A stretch of 22,396 nucleotides of DNA, taken from Rhodospirillaceae bacterium CCH5-H10 (lineage in GTDB: Bacteria; Pseudomonadota; Alphaproteobacteria; Reyranellales; Reyranellaceae). Each line of letters starts with the position of its first letter. Position 1 is the stretch's first letter. This document shows, piece by piece, positions 1 to 10,760 of the stretch. The notes beneath the pieces were generated by a model, which searched no databases, had not been told where the DNA came from, and saw only the letters and a program-made list of their open reading frames with translations. Position numbers and translations under genes: made by a program. The DNA lies in NCBI GenBank assembly GCA_001557035.1, contig LSKJ01000115.1, forward strand, positions 1 to 22,396, read 5' to 3'.

Positions 1-219
1 CCGGTTCATTCGACGCTCGACCGTCTCGGGTTGAAGGTGCCGCCGCCGGTCAGCACGAAGTTCCACACGATCGCGGGCTTTGCCTTGGCCCAGCTTGGCC
101 ACCTTCCGGTGGCGGGCGAGACGTTCAGCTACGATGACTGGACCTTCGAGATCGTCGACATGGACGGACGGCGCATCGACAAGCTGCTGGCGATGCGGGG
201 GCCTCGACCGGAGGCGTAG
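1..219 (+). CDS. HlyC/CorC (TlyC)-type protein, C-terminal end only
   Basis: The frame is open from base 1 and stops with TAG at 217-219, so only the last 72 residues are visible and the start lies outside the window. The tail has the layout of the small CorC_HlyC domain that closes HlyC/CorC membrane proteins: a T-x-A-G-F-A-L-A-Q-L-G stretch, then a P-V-A-G-E-T turn, an F-x-Y-D-D-W-T-F-E-I-V-D-M-D strand and a final G-R-R-I-D-K-L strand. In known members this domain follows a DUF21 membrane domain and a CBS pair, and the family is linked to magnesium/cobalt handling or stress resistance; none of those upstream parts can be checked here. It converges on the penicillin acylase gene with a 16-nt gap and no convincing terminator. 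Family assignment is fairly firm; function is not. Confidence 0.8.
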   Translation, partial: PVHSTLDRLGLKVPPPVSTKFHTIAGFALAQLGHLPVAGETFSYDDWTFEIVDMDGRRIDKLLAMRGPRPEA

Positions 220-235
220 AGCGCTCCCTTGACTG

Positions 236-2674
236 TCAGCGCGTGCCCGTGGGGGTCATGGTGATCGTGCCGACGGAGGAGCGGGCGGTCTCGCCACGCG
301 TGCCGCCGATCTCGATATAGGCGAGCTTCTGCCAGCGATCGACGAAGTTGCGCGCCCACGGCGAGAGCATGTTGCCGGACTGGCCGAGCGGCGTGGCGAA
401 GCGGCTGTTCTCGAGATCGCTGAAATCGTAGATGCCGCGATAGCCGGCGCCGTGGACGGCGTCGAACGGCCGGTTGCCGCGGAACGAGGGGGAGGCGCGG
501 TTCAGAGTTTGGTTGCCGCCATCGGCCGGGTAGCGCACGGAGGCGATGTTCCGCAGAAGCGGAACGCCGTCGAACAGCGGATGGCGATGCACGGCATGAT
601 GCTCGCGGCCCCACTGCCACTTGGTCATATCGGAGCCGTTGCGGCGGGAGATCCAGTCGAGTGCTCGGTCGAGTGCCAGTGCGATTGCGTCCTCGCAGGT
701 CTCGGTCTGCTTGGTGCCGCCGTCGTCGCACCAGCCCGGCTTGTCGCGGAGGACGCGCACCATCAGGGGAACGTCGGGCGCCGCGATCGAGTTGTAGAGA
801 TCCTCGCCCAACTCGTCGGCCAGGAGCCCGCGCTGCAGTTCGGCGATCCAGGCGTCGTAGATCAATGGCTCCGGCCGTCCCGCGAGCATGAACATGTTCC
901 AGCGGCCCAGCAGCTCGCGGGCCTGGGCTGCTCGTGCATTGCGGGGCGCGCCCTTCAGCAGCCAGGGCAGCATCTCGGCGGCATCGAGGGTCATGTTGTC
1001 GGCCTGCATCACGATCATGCCGTAGACCGGATGACGCGGGACTTCGCCCAGGAGCTGGGCGGCGCGGCGCTGGCGGTAGGGCTCGGCCCAGTCCTTGCTG
1101 ATGAAGTGACGGTAGTCGTCCGGCACGAGGCGGCCGTTGGCGTTGACGATGAGGCCGGCCGGCGGATTATAGGTGCGCGGCAGTTCGTCGAACGGCACGA
1201 AGCCCGCCCAGTCGTATTCGGAGGTCCAGCCGGGCACCGGCATGGAACCATCGCCCTTGCGTCGGATCGGCACGCGCGCCGGCGAGATCAGGCCGATGTT
1301 CCCGGAGGTGTCGGCATAGACCATGTTCTGCATCGGCGAGACGATGCGGCGCGTCGCGGCCAGGAACTCTTCCCAGTTCTGCGCCGAGCCCACACGGGCG
1401 AAACCTTCCGCCGACGTGTCGGCCCCGTCGAGCGCCGTGGCCTGCAGCGCGAGCACGTGTCCCTGCGGCGTCAGGCCTTCGCTGCGGCGAACGAAGTCGT
1501 CGATCACCGGACCATGGCGCGTCTCGCGCACGCGCATCGTGACGGGCTCGCCCCAGGCGACCTTGATCGTCTCCTCGCGCACCGCGAAGGGGCGGGCGCC
1601 GTCGGGCGTGATGTAGCGGTTGGGATCGGTCGGATCGACGCGCTCGACGAAGATGTCCTGGCTGTCGAGGTTGGTGGTGGTGAAGCCCCAGCCGATCGTG
1701 CCGTTGTGGCCGAGGACCACCGCCGGTGAACCGGGGGAGGTGGCGCCACGAATGTCGAAGCCCGGTCCGACCAGCCGGGCGAGATACCAGACACCGGGAA
1801 ACGAGAAGCCCAGATGCGGGTCGTTGGCGAGCAGCGGCCGGCCCGATATGGCATGCGCCCCGGAGAGGACCCACTCGTTGGACGCCATGCGCTTGCGCGT
1901 GATTTCGTTGTCGGTCCCGCGGAAAATGCGATCGAGATCGATGTCCTTCACGGCCGACAGTACCATCGATAGGGTCGAGTCCTTGCTTTCGCCAGCCGGT
2001 TCGATCAGGAACTTGACGCCGTCATCGCCGATTTTCTGCGAGAGCCGCAGCCGCAGAAGTTCGGCCCGCCAGTTGCCGTCGAGGCCGAGCGCCATCAGCT
2101 TTGCCCAGACGAGCGAATCGGCCGGCCGCCAGGGCTCGGGGCGATAACGCCCGCCGGACAGCAGCTTGATCAGCGTGAGCTCCAGGCCGAACTGCTGGTC
2201 GTCGTCGGCCAGCCAGGCATTGACGCCGGCGGCATAGGAATCGAGCCGCGAGCGCATGGCGGGCGAGAGGGCATTCACGCTCTCCGACGCGCGGCGATAG
2301 ACGCCGAGGCCGCGCATGGTGCGGTCGCTGTCGACGAGGCCGCTGCCAACCAGCGTCGGCGGGACGAGTTCGGCGAGCCGTCCCTGGCCGATGCGACGCA
2401 TCAGCTCCATCTGCCAGAAGCGGTCCTGCGCGTGGACATAGCCAAGAGCGAAGGAGGCGTCCTCGATCGAGCCCGCGGTGATGTGCGGCACGGCGTTCTT
2501 GTCGCGCATGATCTCGACCGGCGCTTTCAGGCCGACCAGGTCGAGCTGGCCGCTATAGCTCGGCAGAGCCCCGCGAACCTGGAAGTAGGTACCGGCGAGC
2601 AGGATCGCGACCGCCAGCGCCGTGCCGACCAGGAGTTTTCCCAGGAAGGCTGCGACGCGAACCAACAGCCTCAC
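236..2674 (-). CDS. penicillin acylase family protein (Ntn hydrolase)
   Basis: The 812-residue product has the size and organisation of single-chain precursors that self-cleave into alpha and beta subunits. A hydrophobic stretch at about residues 8-29 looks like a signal peptide or membrane anchor, so the enzyme probably acts in the periplasm. The alpha region shows A-L-G-Y-V-H-A-Q-D-R-F-W-Q-M-E near 76-90. The predicted beta-chain N-terminus is Ser265 in A-S-N-E-W-V-L-S-G, the family nucleophile. Other family hallmarks are N-D-P-H-L-G-F (284-290), G-H-N-G-T-I-G-W-G (322-330), R-H-G-P-V-I (386-391) and Q-N-M-V-Y-A-D (449-455). Members hydrolyse amides such as beta-lactam side chains or N-acyl homoserine lactones; the substrate cannot be read from the sequence. 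It is the last gene of a three-gene minus-strand run, starting 4 nt after the CoA-transferase stop. Confidence 0.92.
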   Translation of the reverse strand: MRLLVRVAAFLGKLLVGTALAVAILLAGTYFQVRGALPSYSGQLDLVGLKAPVEIMRDKNAVPHITAGSIEDASFALGYVHAQDRFWQMELMRRIGQGRLAELVPPTLVGSGLVDSDRTMRGLGVYRRASESVNALSPAMRSRLDSYAAGVNAWLADDDQQFGLELTLIKLLSGGRYRPEPWRPADSLVWAKLMALGLDGNWRAELLRLRLSQKIGDDGVKFLIEPAGESKDSTLSMVLSAVKDIDLDRIFRGTDNEITRKRMASNEWVLSGAHAISGRPLLANDPHLGFSFPGVWYLARLVGPGFDIRGATSPGSPAVVLGHNGTIGWGFTTTNLDSQDIFVERVDPTDPNRYITPDGARPFAVREETIKVAWGEPVTMRVRETRHGPVIDDFVRRSEGLTPQGHVLALQATALDGADTSAEGFARVGSAQNWEEFLAATRRIVSPMQNMVYADTSGNIGLISPARVPIRRKGDGSMPVPGWTSEYDWAGFVPFDELPRTYNPPAGLIVNANGRLVPDDYRHFISKDWAEPYRQRRAAQLLGEVPRHPVYGMIVMQADNMTLDAAEMLPWLLKGAPRNARAAQARELLGRWNMFMLAGRPEPLIYDAWIAELQRGLLADELGEDLYNSIAAPDVPLMVRVLRDKPGWCDDGGTKQTETCEDAIALALDRALDWISRRNGSDMTKWQWGREHHAVHRHPLFDGVPLLRNIASVRYPADGGNQTLNRASPSFRGNRPFDAVHGAGYRGIYDFSDLENSRFATPLGQSGNMLSPWARNFVDRWQKLAYIEIGGTRGETARSSVGTITMTPTGTR

Positions 2675-2678
2675 CGGT

Positions 2679-3836
2679 TCAACCGCCCAGGTAGGCGAGG
2701 ATGGCGTCGCGGTCGCTGTCGAGGTCGGGCGCGGCGCGGCGCGTCGTCGGGTCGGCGAAGGCCGACATCTTGAGCGGGTTGCCCGCCAGCTTCAGCGTGC
2801 CGCCGCTGCCGTCCGGCACGTCGACCAGCATGTTGCGGGCGGCAACCTGCGGATGGGCGATGGCCTGCGCGATGTTGTTGATCGGACCGCAGGGCACGCC
2901 GCCCTTGGACACGACGGCGATCCAGTGTTCGGTCGTGTTGGTCTTCAGGACGGATTCGATTTCGTCCTTCAGCTTCTTCTGGCTCTTCTGGCGCAGCGCG
3001 TTCGACTTGTAGGCGGGATCGGTTGCCATGTCGGAGCGGCCGAGTGCCTCGCACATCTTGATGAACAGGCTGTCGTTGCCGGCGGCGATGATCATGGAAC
3101 CGTCCGAGGTGGCGAAGGCCTCGAAGGGCGTGATGGTCGGATGGCGCGCGCCGAGCGGGCCGGGGATTTCCTTCTCGACCGTGTAGCGCATGATCGCGTT
3201 CTCGAGCAGCGCGAGCTGGCAGTCGAACATCGCGATGTCGACCTTGGTGGATTCGCCGGTCTTGAGGCGGTGCACGATCGCGGCGTTGACGGCGACGGCG
3301 GTGTAGAGACCGGCGCCGATGTCGCCGATCGACATGCCGACGCGGCTCGGCGGCTGACCCTCGTTGCCGGTGATGCTCATGATGCCGCCCTGGCCCTGCA
3401 TGACCATGTCGTAGGCGGGATCTTTGGAATTCGGGCCGGTATGGCCGAAGCCCGAAGCCGAAGCATAGATGAGCTGCGGGTACTTGGCGTGCAGCGTGTC
3501 CCAGCCGTAGCCCAGCTTCTCCATCGTGCCGGGGCGGAAGTTCTCGACCACCACGTCGGCCTTCTCGAGCAGCTTCTCGAAGATCTTGCGGTCGCCGTCG
3601 GCCTTGAGATCGAGCGCGATGCTCTCCTTGCCGCGGTTGACCGACGCGAAGTAGGTCGACTTGCCGTTCACGAACGGGCCGTAGGCGCGGGCGTCGTCGC
3701 CGCCCTTGGGCGGCTCGACCTTGATCACCCTGGCCCCCATCTCGGCCATCAGGAGCGTGCAGTAGGGACCCGCCAGGATGCGGGACAGATCGATCACGAG
3801 AATGCCCGACAGCGGGCCCTTGGTATTCTGGGTCAT
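2679..3836 (-). CDS. CaiB/BaiF family class III CoA-transferase
   Basis: The 385-residue product matches the usual 380-400 residues of family III CoA-transferases, which move CoA between carboxylic acids through an aspartyl-CoA thioester and act as interlocked dimers in the cytoplasm. The N-terminus carries the family pattern V-I-D-L-S-R-I-L-A-G-P-Y (14-25) followed by M-G-A-R-V-I-K-V-E-P-P (33-43). The E-N-F-R-P-G-T-M-E-K-L-G segment (98-109) and the P-A-Y-D-M-V-M-Q-G-Q-G-G block follow, with Asp143 as the likely catalytic aspartate. The start follows the EamA stop by 9 nt and the gene ends 4 nt before the acylase start, so the three genes are probably co-transcribed. No Shine-Dalgarno is obvious. 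The acid substrate is unknown; the family label is secure. Confidence 0.93.
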   Translation of the reverse strand: MTQNTKGPLSGILVIDLSRILAGPYCTLLMAEMGARVIKVEPPKGGDDARAYGPFVNGKSTYFASVNRGKESIALDLKADGDRKIFEKLLEKADVVVENFRPGTMEKLGYGWDTLHAKYPQLIYASASGFGHTGPNSKDPAYDMVMQGQGGIMSITGNEGQPPSRVGMSIGDIGAGLYTAVAVNAAIVHRLKTGESTKVDIAMFDCQLALLENAIMRYTVEKEIPGPLGARHPTITPFEAFATSDGSMIIAAGNDSLFIKMCEALGRSDMATDPAYKSNALRQKSQKKLKDEIESVLKTNTTEHWIAVVSKGGVPCGPINNIAQAIAHPQVAARNMLVDVPDGSGGTLKLAGNPLKMSAFADPTTRRAAPDLDSDRDAILAYLGG

Positions 3837-3845
3837 GCCCGGTTC

Positions 3846-4721
3846 TTAGCCAGTGGATCGCCGCGAATCCAGCCACACATTGACTGCCGCCGCGGAGATG
3901 ACGATCGCACCGCCAATCAAGGTGAGATCGTCCGGTTTTTCGCCATCGAACAGCCACACCCAGATCGGCCCGAGCACCAGTTCGAGCAGGCCGAGCAGCG
4001 AGGCCTGGGCCGCCGGAATCCGCTTCAGGCTCGCCATGTAGAGCAGCAGCCCGATCGCGAGCTGGCCGGGGCTCAATGCAAAAAGCCAGGGAAGCTGTGC
4101 CCAGGTGACGTTTTCCGGGTGGGCAAAAGGCAGCGCCACCAGGCCCGAGATGAGACCGGCCAGCCAGATCGACGGCGTCATGCCGATGTCGCGGCGGTGC
4201 CGCACGACGACATAGTTGCCGCTCATGCACAGGACCACGATCAGCGCGACGGCCATGCCGGCCAGGGCGCCGGGCTGCAGGGAGCCCGCGACGCTGATCG
4301 CGAGGCCGACGACGGCCGCTGCCATGGCGACGATCGTGTGACCATGCAGTGGCTCGCCGAGGAAGATTCGGGCGGCGAGCGCGGTGATGAACGGGGTCGC
4401 GCCGAACATGATCAGCACGTTGGCGACCGGCGCGAGCCCGAGTGCCAAGATGAAGCTCACGAAACTTCCGGCCAGCAGAACGGCGCTCAACAGCAGGGCC
4501 GGGCCGCCATTGCGCACGTCGATCATGACCTGGCGTCGCTGCCAGATCAGGAGCGGCAGCATGGTGATGACCAGCAGGGCGGAGCGCCAGAAGGACACGT
4601 CCCATGCGGGAAGGTCGATCCGCCGCACGATGACGCCGGCCGTGCTGAAAACGGCCGCCGCGACGACGGCGAACAGGACACCGAGCAGGGCGGAACTTGG
4701 CGAGGCGGTGGACGTTTTCAT
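3846..4721 (-). CDS. EamA (DMT superfamily) transporter
   Basis: From the ATG at 4721 the protein is 291 residues, the normal size for ten-helix drug/metabolite transporters. It is very hydrophobic throughout, with about ten membrane spans arranged as two EamA repeats. The second repeat ends with the characteristic L-L-G-L-L-E-L-V-L-G-P-I-W-V-W block followed by a G-E-K-P segment and a final hydrophobic helix. Upstream in-frame starts (for example at 4784) would add a polar extension running across the divergent hydrolase start, so I prefer 4721, although no clear Shine-Dalgarno precedes it. Members usually export amino acids or other small metabolites across the inner membrane. It leads the run that includes the CoA-transferase and penicillin acylase, suggesting it handles a metabolite connected with them; that is inference. 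Confidence 0.88.
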   Translation of the reverse strand: MKTSTASPSSALLGVLFAVVAAAVFSTAGVIVRRIDLPAWDVSFWRSALLVITMLPLLIWQRRQVMIDVRNGGPALLLSAVLLAGSFVSFILALGLAPVANVLIMFGATPFITALAARIFLGEPLHGHTIVAMAAAVVGLAISVAGSLQPGALAGMAVALIVVLCMSGNYVVVRHRRDIGMTPSIWLAGLISGLVALPFAHPENVTWAQLPWLFALSPGQLAIGLLLYMASLKRIPAAQASLLGLLELVLGPIWVWLFDGEKPDDLTLIGGAIVISAAAVNVWLDSRRSTG

Positions 4722-4750
4722 CGAAACGAGAATGTGAATACGGACCCGCC

Positions 4751-5761
4751 GTGCCCCCGTCCATCGATTCCCTCGATCTGCCACCCTTCAAGCCACGCTT
4801 TCCGTGGTGGGGCCCGGACCTCCAGACCATCGCCATCCGGCTGACGTCTGCGCGCGTCTGCGATCTCGCCCCGCATAGCTGCGAGCGAATGGCCTTTCCG
4901 ATGGCCGACCGGACCGGCGACATTCTGCTCGGCATGCTGGATCGCCCCGTGAAGCCAGTCGAAGGGCGTCCTCTCATCCTGTTGATCCACGGCCTGACGG
5001 GCAGCGAGAACAGCGCCTACATGCTCAATGCTGCGCGGCACCTGCTCGACAGCGGCTATCCTGTGTTGCGGCTCAACCTGCGCGGCTGCGGCCCGTCGCG
5101 CCCCTATTGCCGCGAGCATTATCATGTCGGCCGGACCGCCGATTTCCGGCGCATCCTCTCCCAGCTTCCGGAGGAGCTGTCGGACAACGGCGTCGTGGCG
5201 ATCGGCTACTCGCTGGGCGGCGCCATGCTGCTCAAGTATCTGGGCGAGGAGGGCTCGTTTTCGCCGCTGCTCGGCGCGGCCACCATCTGCGCGCCGATCG
5301 ACCTCTCGCGCACCTGCAAGCATATGATGCGCGCGCGCAACTGGCTCTATCACACCTATCTGCTCAACGACATGAAGGCAGAGGCGCTGGCGCCTGGTGC
5401 GCTGACGACGCCGGAAGAGCGCGAGATCATCAAGTCGGCGCGCAGCGTCTGGGACTACGACGACCGGTTCATCTCGCCGCGCTACGGCTTCCGCGGTGCC
5501 GAGGATTACTACGAGCTGTGCTCGCCGCTCACCTTCATGCCCGAGATCCGCGTGCCGACCATGGTCATCGCGTCGTGCGACGATCCGTGGATCCCCGTCG
5601 AGTACTACCGGGAGTTCAACTGGTCCGACAATCCGTCGCTCGTGCCGCTGATGCCCCCGGCCGGTGGCCATATCGGCTTCCATGCCCACGACAGCACCCG
5701 GCCATGGTGCGATCTCGCGGTGGAGAAATTCATCGACCGGCTTGCTACCATGGCGGCGTGA
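4751..5761 (+). CDS. YheT-type alpha/beta hydrolase (first tandem copy)
   Basis: This is a 336-residue alpha/beta-fold hydrolase of the YheT/EMB8 group. The triad is visible: nucleophile Ser154 in G-Y-S-L-G-G, an acid at Asp277 or Asp278 in C-D-D-P-W-I-P, and His307 in A-G-G-H-I-G-F. L-I-L-L-I-H-G-L-T-G (75-84) supplies the oxyanion region, and the N-terminal P-P-F-x-P-R-F-P-W-W-G motif is typical of the group. I chose the GTG at 4751 because its N-terminus lines up with the second copy downstream; a TTG at 4697 would overlap the divergent transporter. It lies only 29 nt from that transporter's start, and its stop overlaps the GTG of the next gene. The substrate is unknown; relatives are esterase-like and some are annotated as lipid-acting. 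Confidence 0.9.
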   Translation: MPPSIDSLDLPPFKPRFPWWGPDLQTIAIRLTSARVCDLAPHSCERMAFPMADRTGDILLGMLDRPVKPVEGRPLILLIHGLTGSENSAYMLNAARHLLDSGYPVLRLNLRGCGPSRPYCREHYHVGRTADFRRILSQLPEELSDNGVVAIGYSLGGAMLLKYLGEEGSFSPLLGAATICAPIDLSRTCKHMMRARNWLYHTYLLNDMKAEALAPGALTTPEEREIIKSARSVWDYDDRFISPRYGFRGAEDYYELCSPLTFMPEIRVPTMVIASCDDPWIPVEYYREFNWSDNPSLVPLMPPAGGHIGFHAHDSTRPWCDLAVEKFIDRLATMAA

Positions 5762-6735
5762 GCCTCGACCTTCCGCCGTTCCGTCCGCGCTTCCCCTGGT
5801 GGGGCGCCGATCTCCAGACCCTCGCCAACTATCTGCGGCCGCCGCGGCGAGACCTCACGCCGCATATGTCCGAACGCCTGGCGATAGACCTGCGTGACGG
5901 GACCGGCGACCGGTTGATCTGTACCCTCGACCGGCCATCCGCGCCGAAACGGGATACGCCGCTTACGATCCTGATCCACGGCCTGACCGGATCGCAGGAG
6001 AGCTTCTACATCTACAGCATGGCCCGCCGGCTGCTCGATGACGGGCAACGAGTCCTGCGAATCAACCTGCGCGGCGCCGGCCCGTCGCGCGCGACCTGTC
6101 GTGGCCAATACTATGCCGGTCGCAGCCAGGACTTTCGCGCGCTGCTGGCGGTTCTCCCGGCGGACCTGACGCACGATGGCACGAGAGCGGTCGGCTATTC
6201 GCTGGGAGGGGCAATGCTGCTCAAGTATCTCGGCGAGGAAGGTGAGGCTGCGCCGTTGCAGGCAGCCGCGACCGTCTGCGCGCCGATCGATCTGTCGGCG
6301 ACCTGTCGCCGGATGCTGCAGGCCCGCAACTTCGTCTATCACCGTCACATTCTTGGCCTGATGAAGCGCGAGGCGACGGCAGAGGGCGCGGCGATCTCGA
6401 CGGCAGAGCGCGCCGCGATCCTGGGTTCCCGCTCCGTCTGGGATTACGACGAGGTCTTCATCGCCCCGCGCCATGGTGTTGCCGGAGCCGAAGATTACTA
6501 TGAGCGCTGCAAGCCCGTCGCCTTCATGGCCGAAATCCGCGTGCCGACGCTGGTTCTGGCCGCCCTCGACGATCCGTGGATTCCCGGCGGGCTCTACAGC
6601 GGCTACGATTGGGCGGCAAACAAGGCGCTCGTGCCGGCGTTGCCGGCGCACGGCGGCCATGTCGGCTTCCATGGCGCCGGCAGCCGGCATCCCTGGAGCG
6701 ACGAGACCATCATGAGGTTCTTCGAACGTGGGTGA
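5758..6735 (+). CDS. YheT-type alpha/beta hydrolase (second tandem copy)
   Basis: The 325-residue product is a paralogue of the gene before it, about half identical by eye. The two share the N-terminal P-P-F-x-P-R-F-P-W-W-G motif, the block G-Y-S-L-G-G-A-M-L-L-K-Y-L-G-E-E-G, and S-V-W-D-Y-D. The triad is Ser148, Asp271 or Asp272 in L-D-D-P-W-I-P, and His301 in H-G-G-H-V-G-F. The frame is open further upstream to 5107, but that part lies in another frame of the first copy and reads as Arg/Pro-rich nonsense. The GTG at 5758 forms a GTGA overlap with the previous stop, which implies translational coupling. All catalytic residues are intact in both copies, so neither looks like a decaying duplicate. 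The specific reaction is unknown. Confidence 0.9.
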   Translation: MSLDLPPFRPRFPWWGADLQTLANYLRPPRRDLTPHMSERLAIDLRDGTGDRLICTLDRPSAPKRDTPLTILIHGLTGSQESFYIYSMARRLLDDGQRVLRINLRGAGPSRATCRGQYYAGRSQDFRALLAVLPADLTHDGTRAVGYSLGGAMLLKYLGEEGEAAPLQAAATVCAPIDLSATCRRMLQARNFVYHRHILGLMKREATAEGAAISTAERAAILGSRSVWDYDEVFIAPRHGVAGAEDYYERCKPVAFMAEIRVPTLVLAALDDPWIPGGLYSGYDWAANKALVPALPAHGGHVGFHGAGSRHPWSDETIMRFFERG

Positions 6736-6745
6736 GACCGAGCCA

Positions 6746-6880
6746 ATGGCAATGATCGTAGGCGTGGCCTGTTCGGCGGTCGCGCTCGTGCTGGCCTGGC
6801 GCGCCTACCGCGGCGCGGCGGAAGAGCAGGAGCGGCGCAAGCGCGAGCGAGAGGAGCGCGAACGTTCCGACCGTCGGTAG
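6746..6880 (+). CDS. small single-span membrane protein with charged tail
   Basis: A 44-codon frame begins with ATG at 6746 and ends with TAG at 6878-6880. G-G-T-G-A-G at 6731-6736 gives a plausible Shine-Dalgarno 9 nt upstream. A GTG at 6728 would instead give 50 residues and overlap the hydrolase stop. The product has one hydrophobic segment (about M-I-V-G-V-A-C-S-A-V-A-L-V-L-A-W, residues 3-18). A tail follows that is almost entirely Arg, Glu, Lys and Gln, probably helical and cytoplasmic. It sits 10 nt behind the second hydrolase and stops 3 nt short of the convergent Nudix stop, filling what would otherwise be a 148-nt gap. I do not recognise a family. Similar small anchor-plus-charged-helix proteins are common and often unannotated. 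It could be a chance frame, but the membrane-span-then-charged layout argues for a real gene. Confidence 0.55.
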   Translation: MAMIVGVACSAVALVLAWRAYRGAAEEQERRKREREERERSDRR

Positions 6881-6883
6881 AAT

Positions 6884-9608
<2,725 letters not shown>

Positions 9609-9640
9609 CGCAGGCCGTGTCAGCCGGAGCGTAGCGATGG

Positions 9641-10732
9641 ATGACACCGAATTTGGAGTTTGAATTGTCAGAAGCTGAAATTCTGTTCGATGTGAAGGAT
9701 GGGCTGGGCGTCATGACGCTCAACCGGCCCAAGGTCCTCAACTCGCTGTCGCACGGCATCATCCTCGAGATGGAGCGCGTGATGCCGGAATGGGAGAAGG
9801 ACCCATCCATCAAGGCGGTGGTGCTGCGCGGCGCGGGCGACCGGGCTTTCTCGGCCGGTGGCGACGTGGCCGGTCTCTACCGCGAGATGCGCGACAATCC
9901 GTCGGGCACGCTGCGCCGCGACTTCTTCCGTGACGAGTACATCGTCAACCGCCGCATCTACCGCTACGCCAAGCCGTGGATCTCGCTGATCGACGGCATC
10001 AACATGGGCGGCGGCGTCGGCCTCTCGGCGCACGGCTCGCACTCGGTGGTGACCGAGAAGTACCTGTTCGCCATGCCGGAGACGACCATCGGCCTGTTTC
10101 CGGATGTCGGCGGCGGCTACTTCCTGACGCGCCTTCCGGGTGCGCTCGGCACCTTCCTGGCGCTCACCAGCTATCGCCTGAAGGCGGCAGACGCGGTGTG
10201 GGCCGGCATCGCCAATGCTTTCGTGCCGAGCGCGAAGATCGACGAGCTGCAGGCGGCGCTCGGCGCGGCCGATCTCTCCGGTCCGCGCGCCAACGAGAAG
10301 GTCGATGCCGTCATCGACCGGTTCAAGGCGGATGCCGGCGAACAGACGCTGCCGGCGCTGATGCCGGAGATCGACCGCTGCTTCTCGGCCGAGACGCTGC
10401 AGGAAATCGTGGCCAAGCTGAAGAAGTCGAACAGCGAGTTCGCGCAGAAGCAGCTCGCCGCGCTGCTGAAACTCTCGCCGCTGTCGATGGCGATCACGCT
10501 GGCACAGCTCAAGGCCTGCGCCAACAAGTCGTTCGAGGACACGATGACGATCGAGTACCGGATGTCGCAGCGCTGCATGCAGAAGGGCCACGACTTCTTC
10601 GAAGGGGTGCGCGCGCTGCTGATCGACAAGGACCAGAAGCCGCAATGGAACCCGCCGACGATCGACGGCGTGACCGCGGCGATGGTTGAGGAGCATTTCA
10701 GGCCGGTGTCGAACGACCTGTTCTTCGACTGA
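9641..10732 (+). CDS. 3-hydroxyisobutyryl-CoA hydrolase (crotonase fold)
   Basis: The 363-residue product is a crotonase-superfamily protein of the longer hydrolase type, exceeding ordinary enoyl-CoA hydratases (about 260 residues). The oxyanion segments are A-F-S-A-G-G-D-V (69-76) and N-M-G-G-G-V-G-L-S (121-129). Glu147 and Asp155 sit in M-P-E-T-T-I-G-L-F-P-D-V-G, the pattern of HIBYL-CoA hydrolases. The reaction frees 3-hydroxyisobutyrate from its CoA ester in valine degradation. It follows the dehydrogenase by 32 nt and precedes the 3-hydroxyisobutyrate dehydrogenase by 28 nt, consistent with the pathway order. The ATG at 9641 has GGAG 12 nt upstream. A TTG at 9665 has a better spaced GGAG (about 7 nt) and would remove eight residues, so the true start is uncertain. 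Confidence 0.9.
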   Translation: MTPNLEFELSEAEILFDVKDGLGVMTLNRPKVLNSLSHGIILEMERVMPEWEKDPSIKAVVLRGAGDRAFSAGGDVAGLYREMRDNPSGTLRRDFFRDEYIVNRRIYRYAKPWISLIDGINMGGGVGLSAHGSHSVVTEKYLFAMPETTIGLFPDVGGGYFLTRLPGALGTFLALTSYRLKAADAVWAGIANAFVPSAKIDELQAALGAADLSGPRANEKVDAVIDRFKADAGEQTLPALMPEIDRCFSAETLQEIVAKLKKSNSEFAQKQLAALLKLSPLSMAITLAQLKACANKSFEDTMTIEYRMSQRCMQKGHDFFEGVRALLIDKDQKPQWNPPTIDGVTAAMVEEHFRPVSNDLFFD

Positions 10733-10760
10733 GGCGGCAACAACCCAAACGGAGGAAACC

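Noticed and set aside
221..242. Possible terminator hairpin between the convergent HlyC/CorC and acylase genes
   Set aside because: GCGCT and AGCGC give only five pairs around a 12-nt loop with no T-tract.
4722..4750. Promoters in the 29-bp space between the divergent transporter and hydrolase genes
   Set aside because: Only poor boxes were found, and any transcription start would be at or inside the coding starts; nothing supportable.
2622..4844. A 740-codon open frame on the plus strand opposite the CoA-transferase and EamA genes
   Set aside because: The translation is rich in Arg, His, Gly, Asp and Gln with no domain pattern. It is antisense to two clearly recognisable genes and is a side effect of high GC content.
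2671..4977. A 768-codon minus-strand open frame across the same region
   Set aside because: It reads the CoA-transferase and transporter genes out of frame, giving Arg/Pro/His-rich sequence; the real frames show family motifs.
5107..5757. Upstream extension of the second YheT-type hydrolase (542-codon frame)
   Set aside because: This part lies inside the first hydrolase in another frame and does not resemble the family. The GTG at 5758 aligns with the paralogue's N-terminus.
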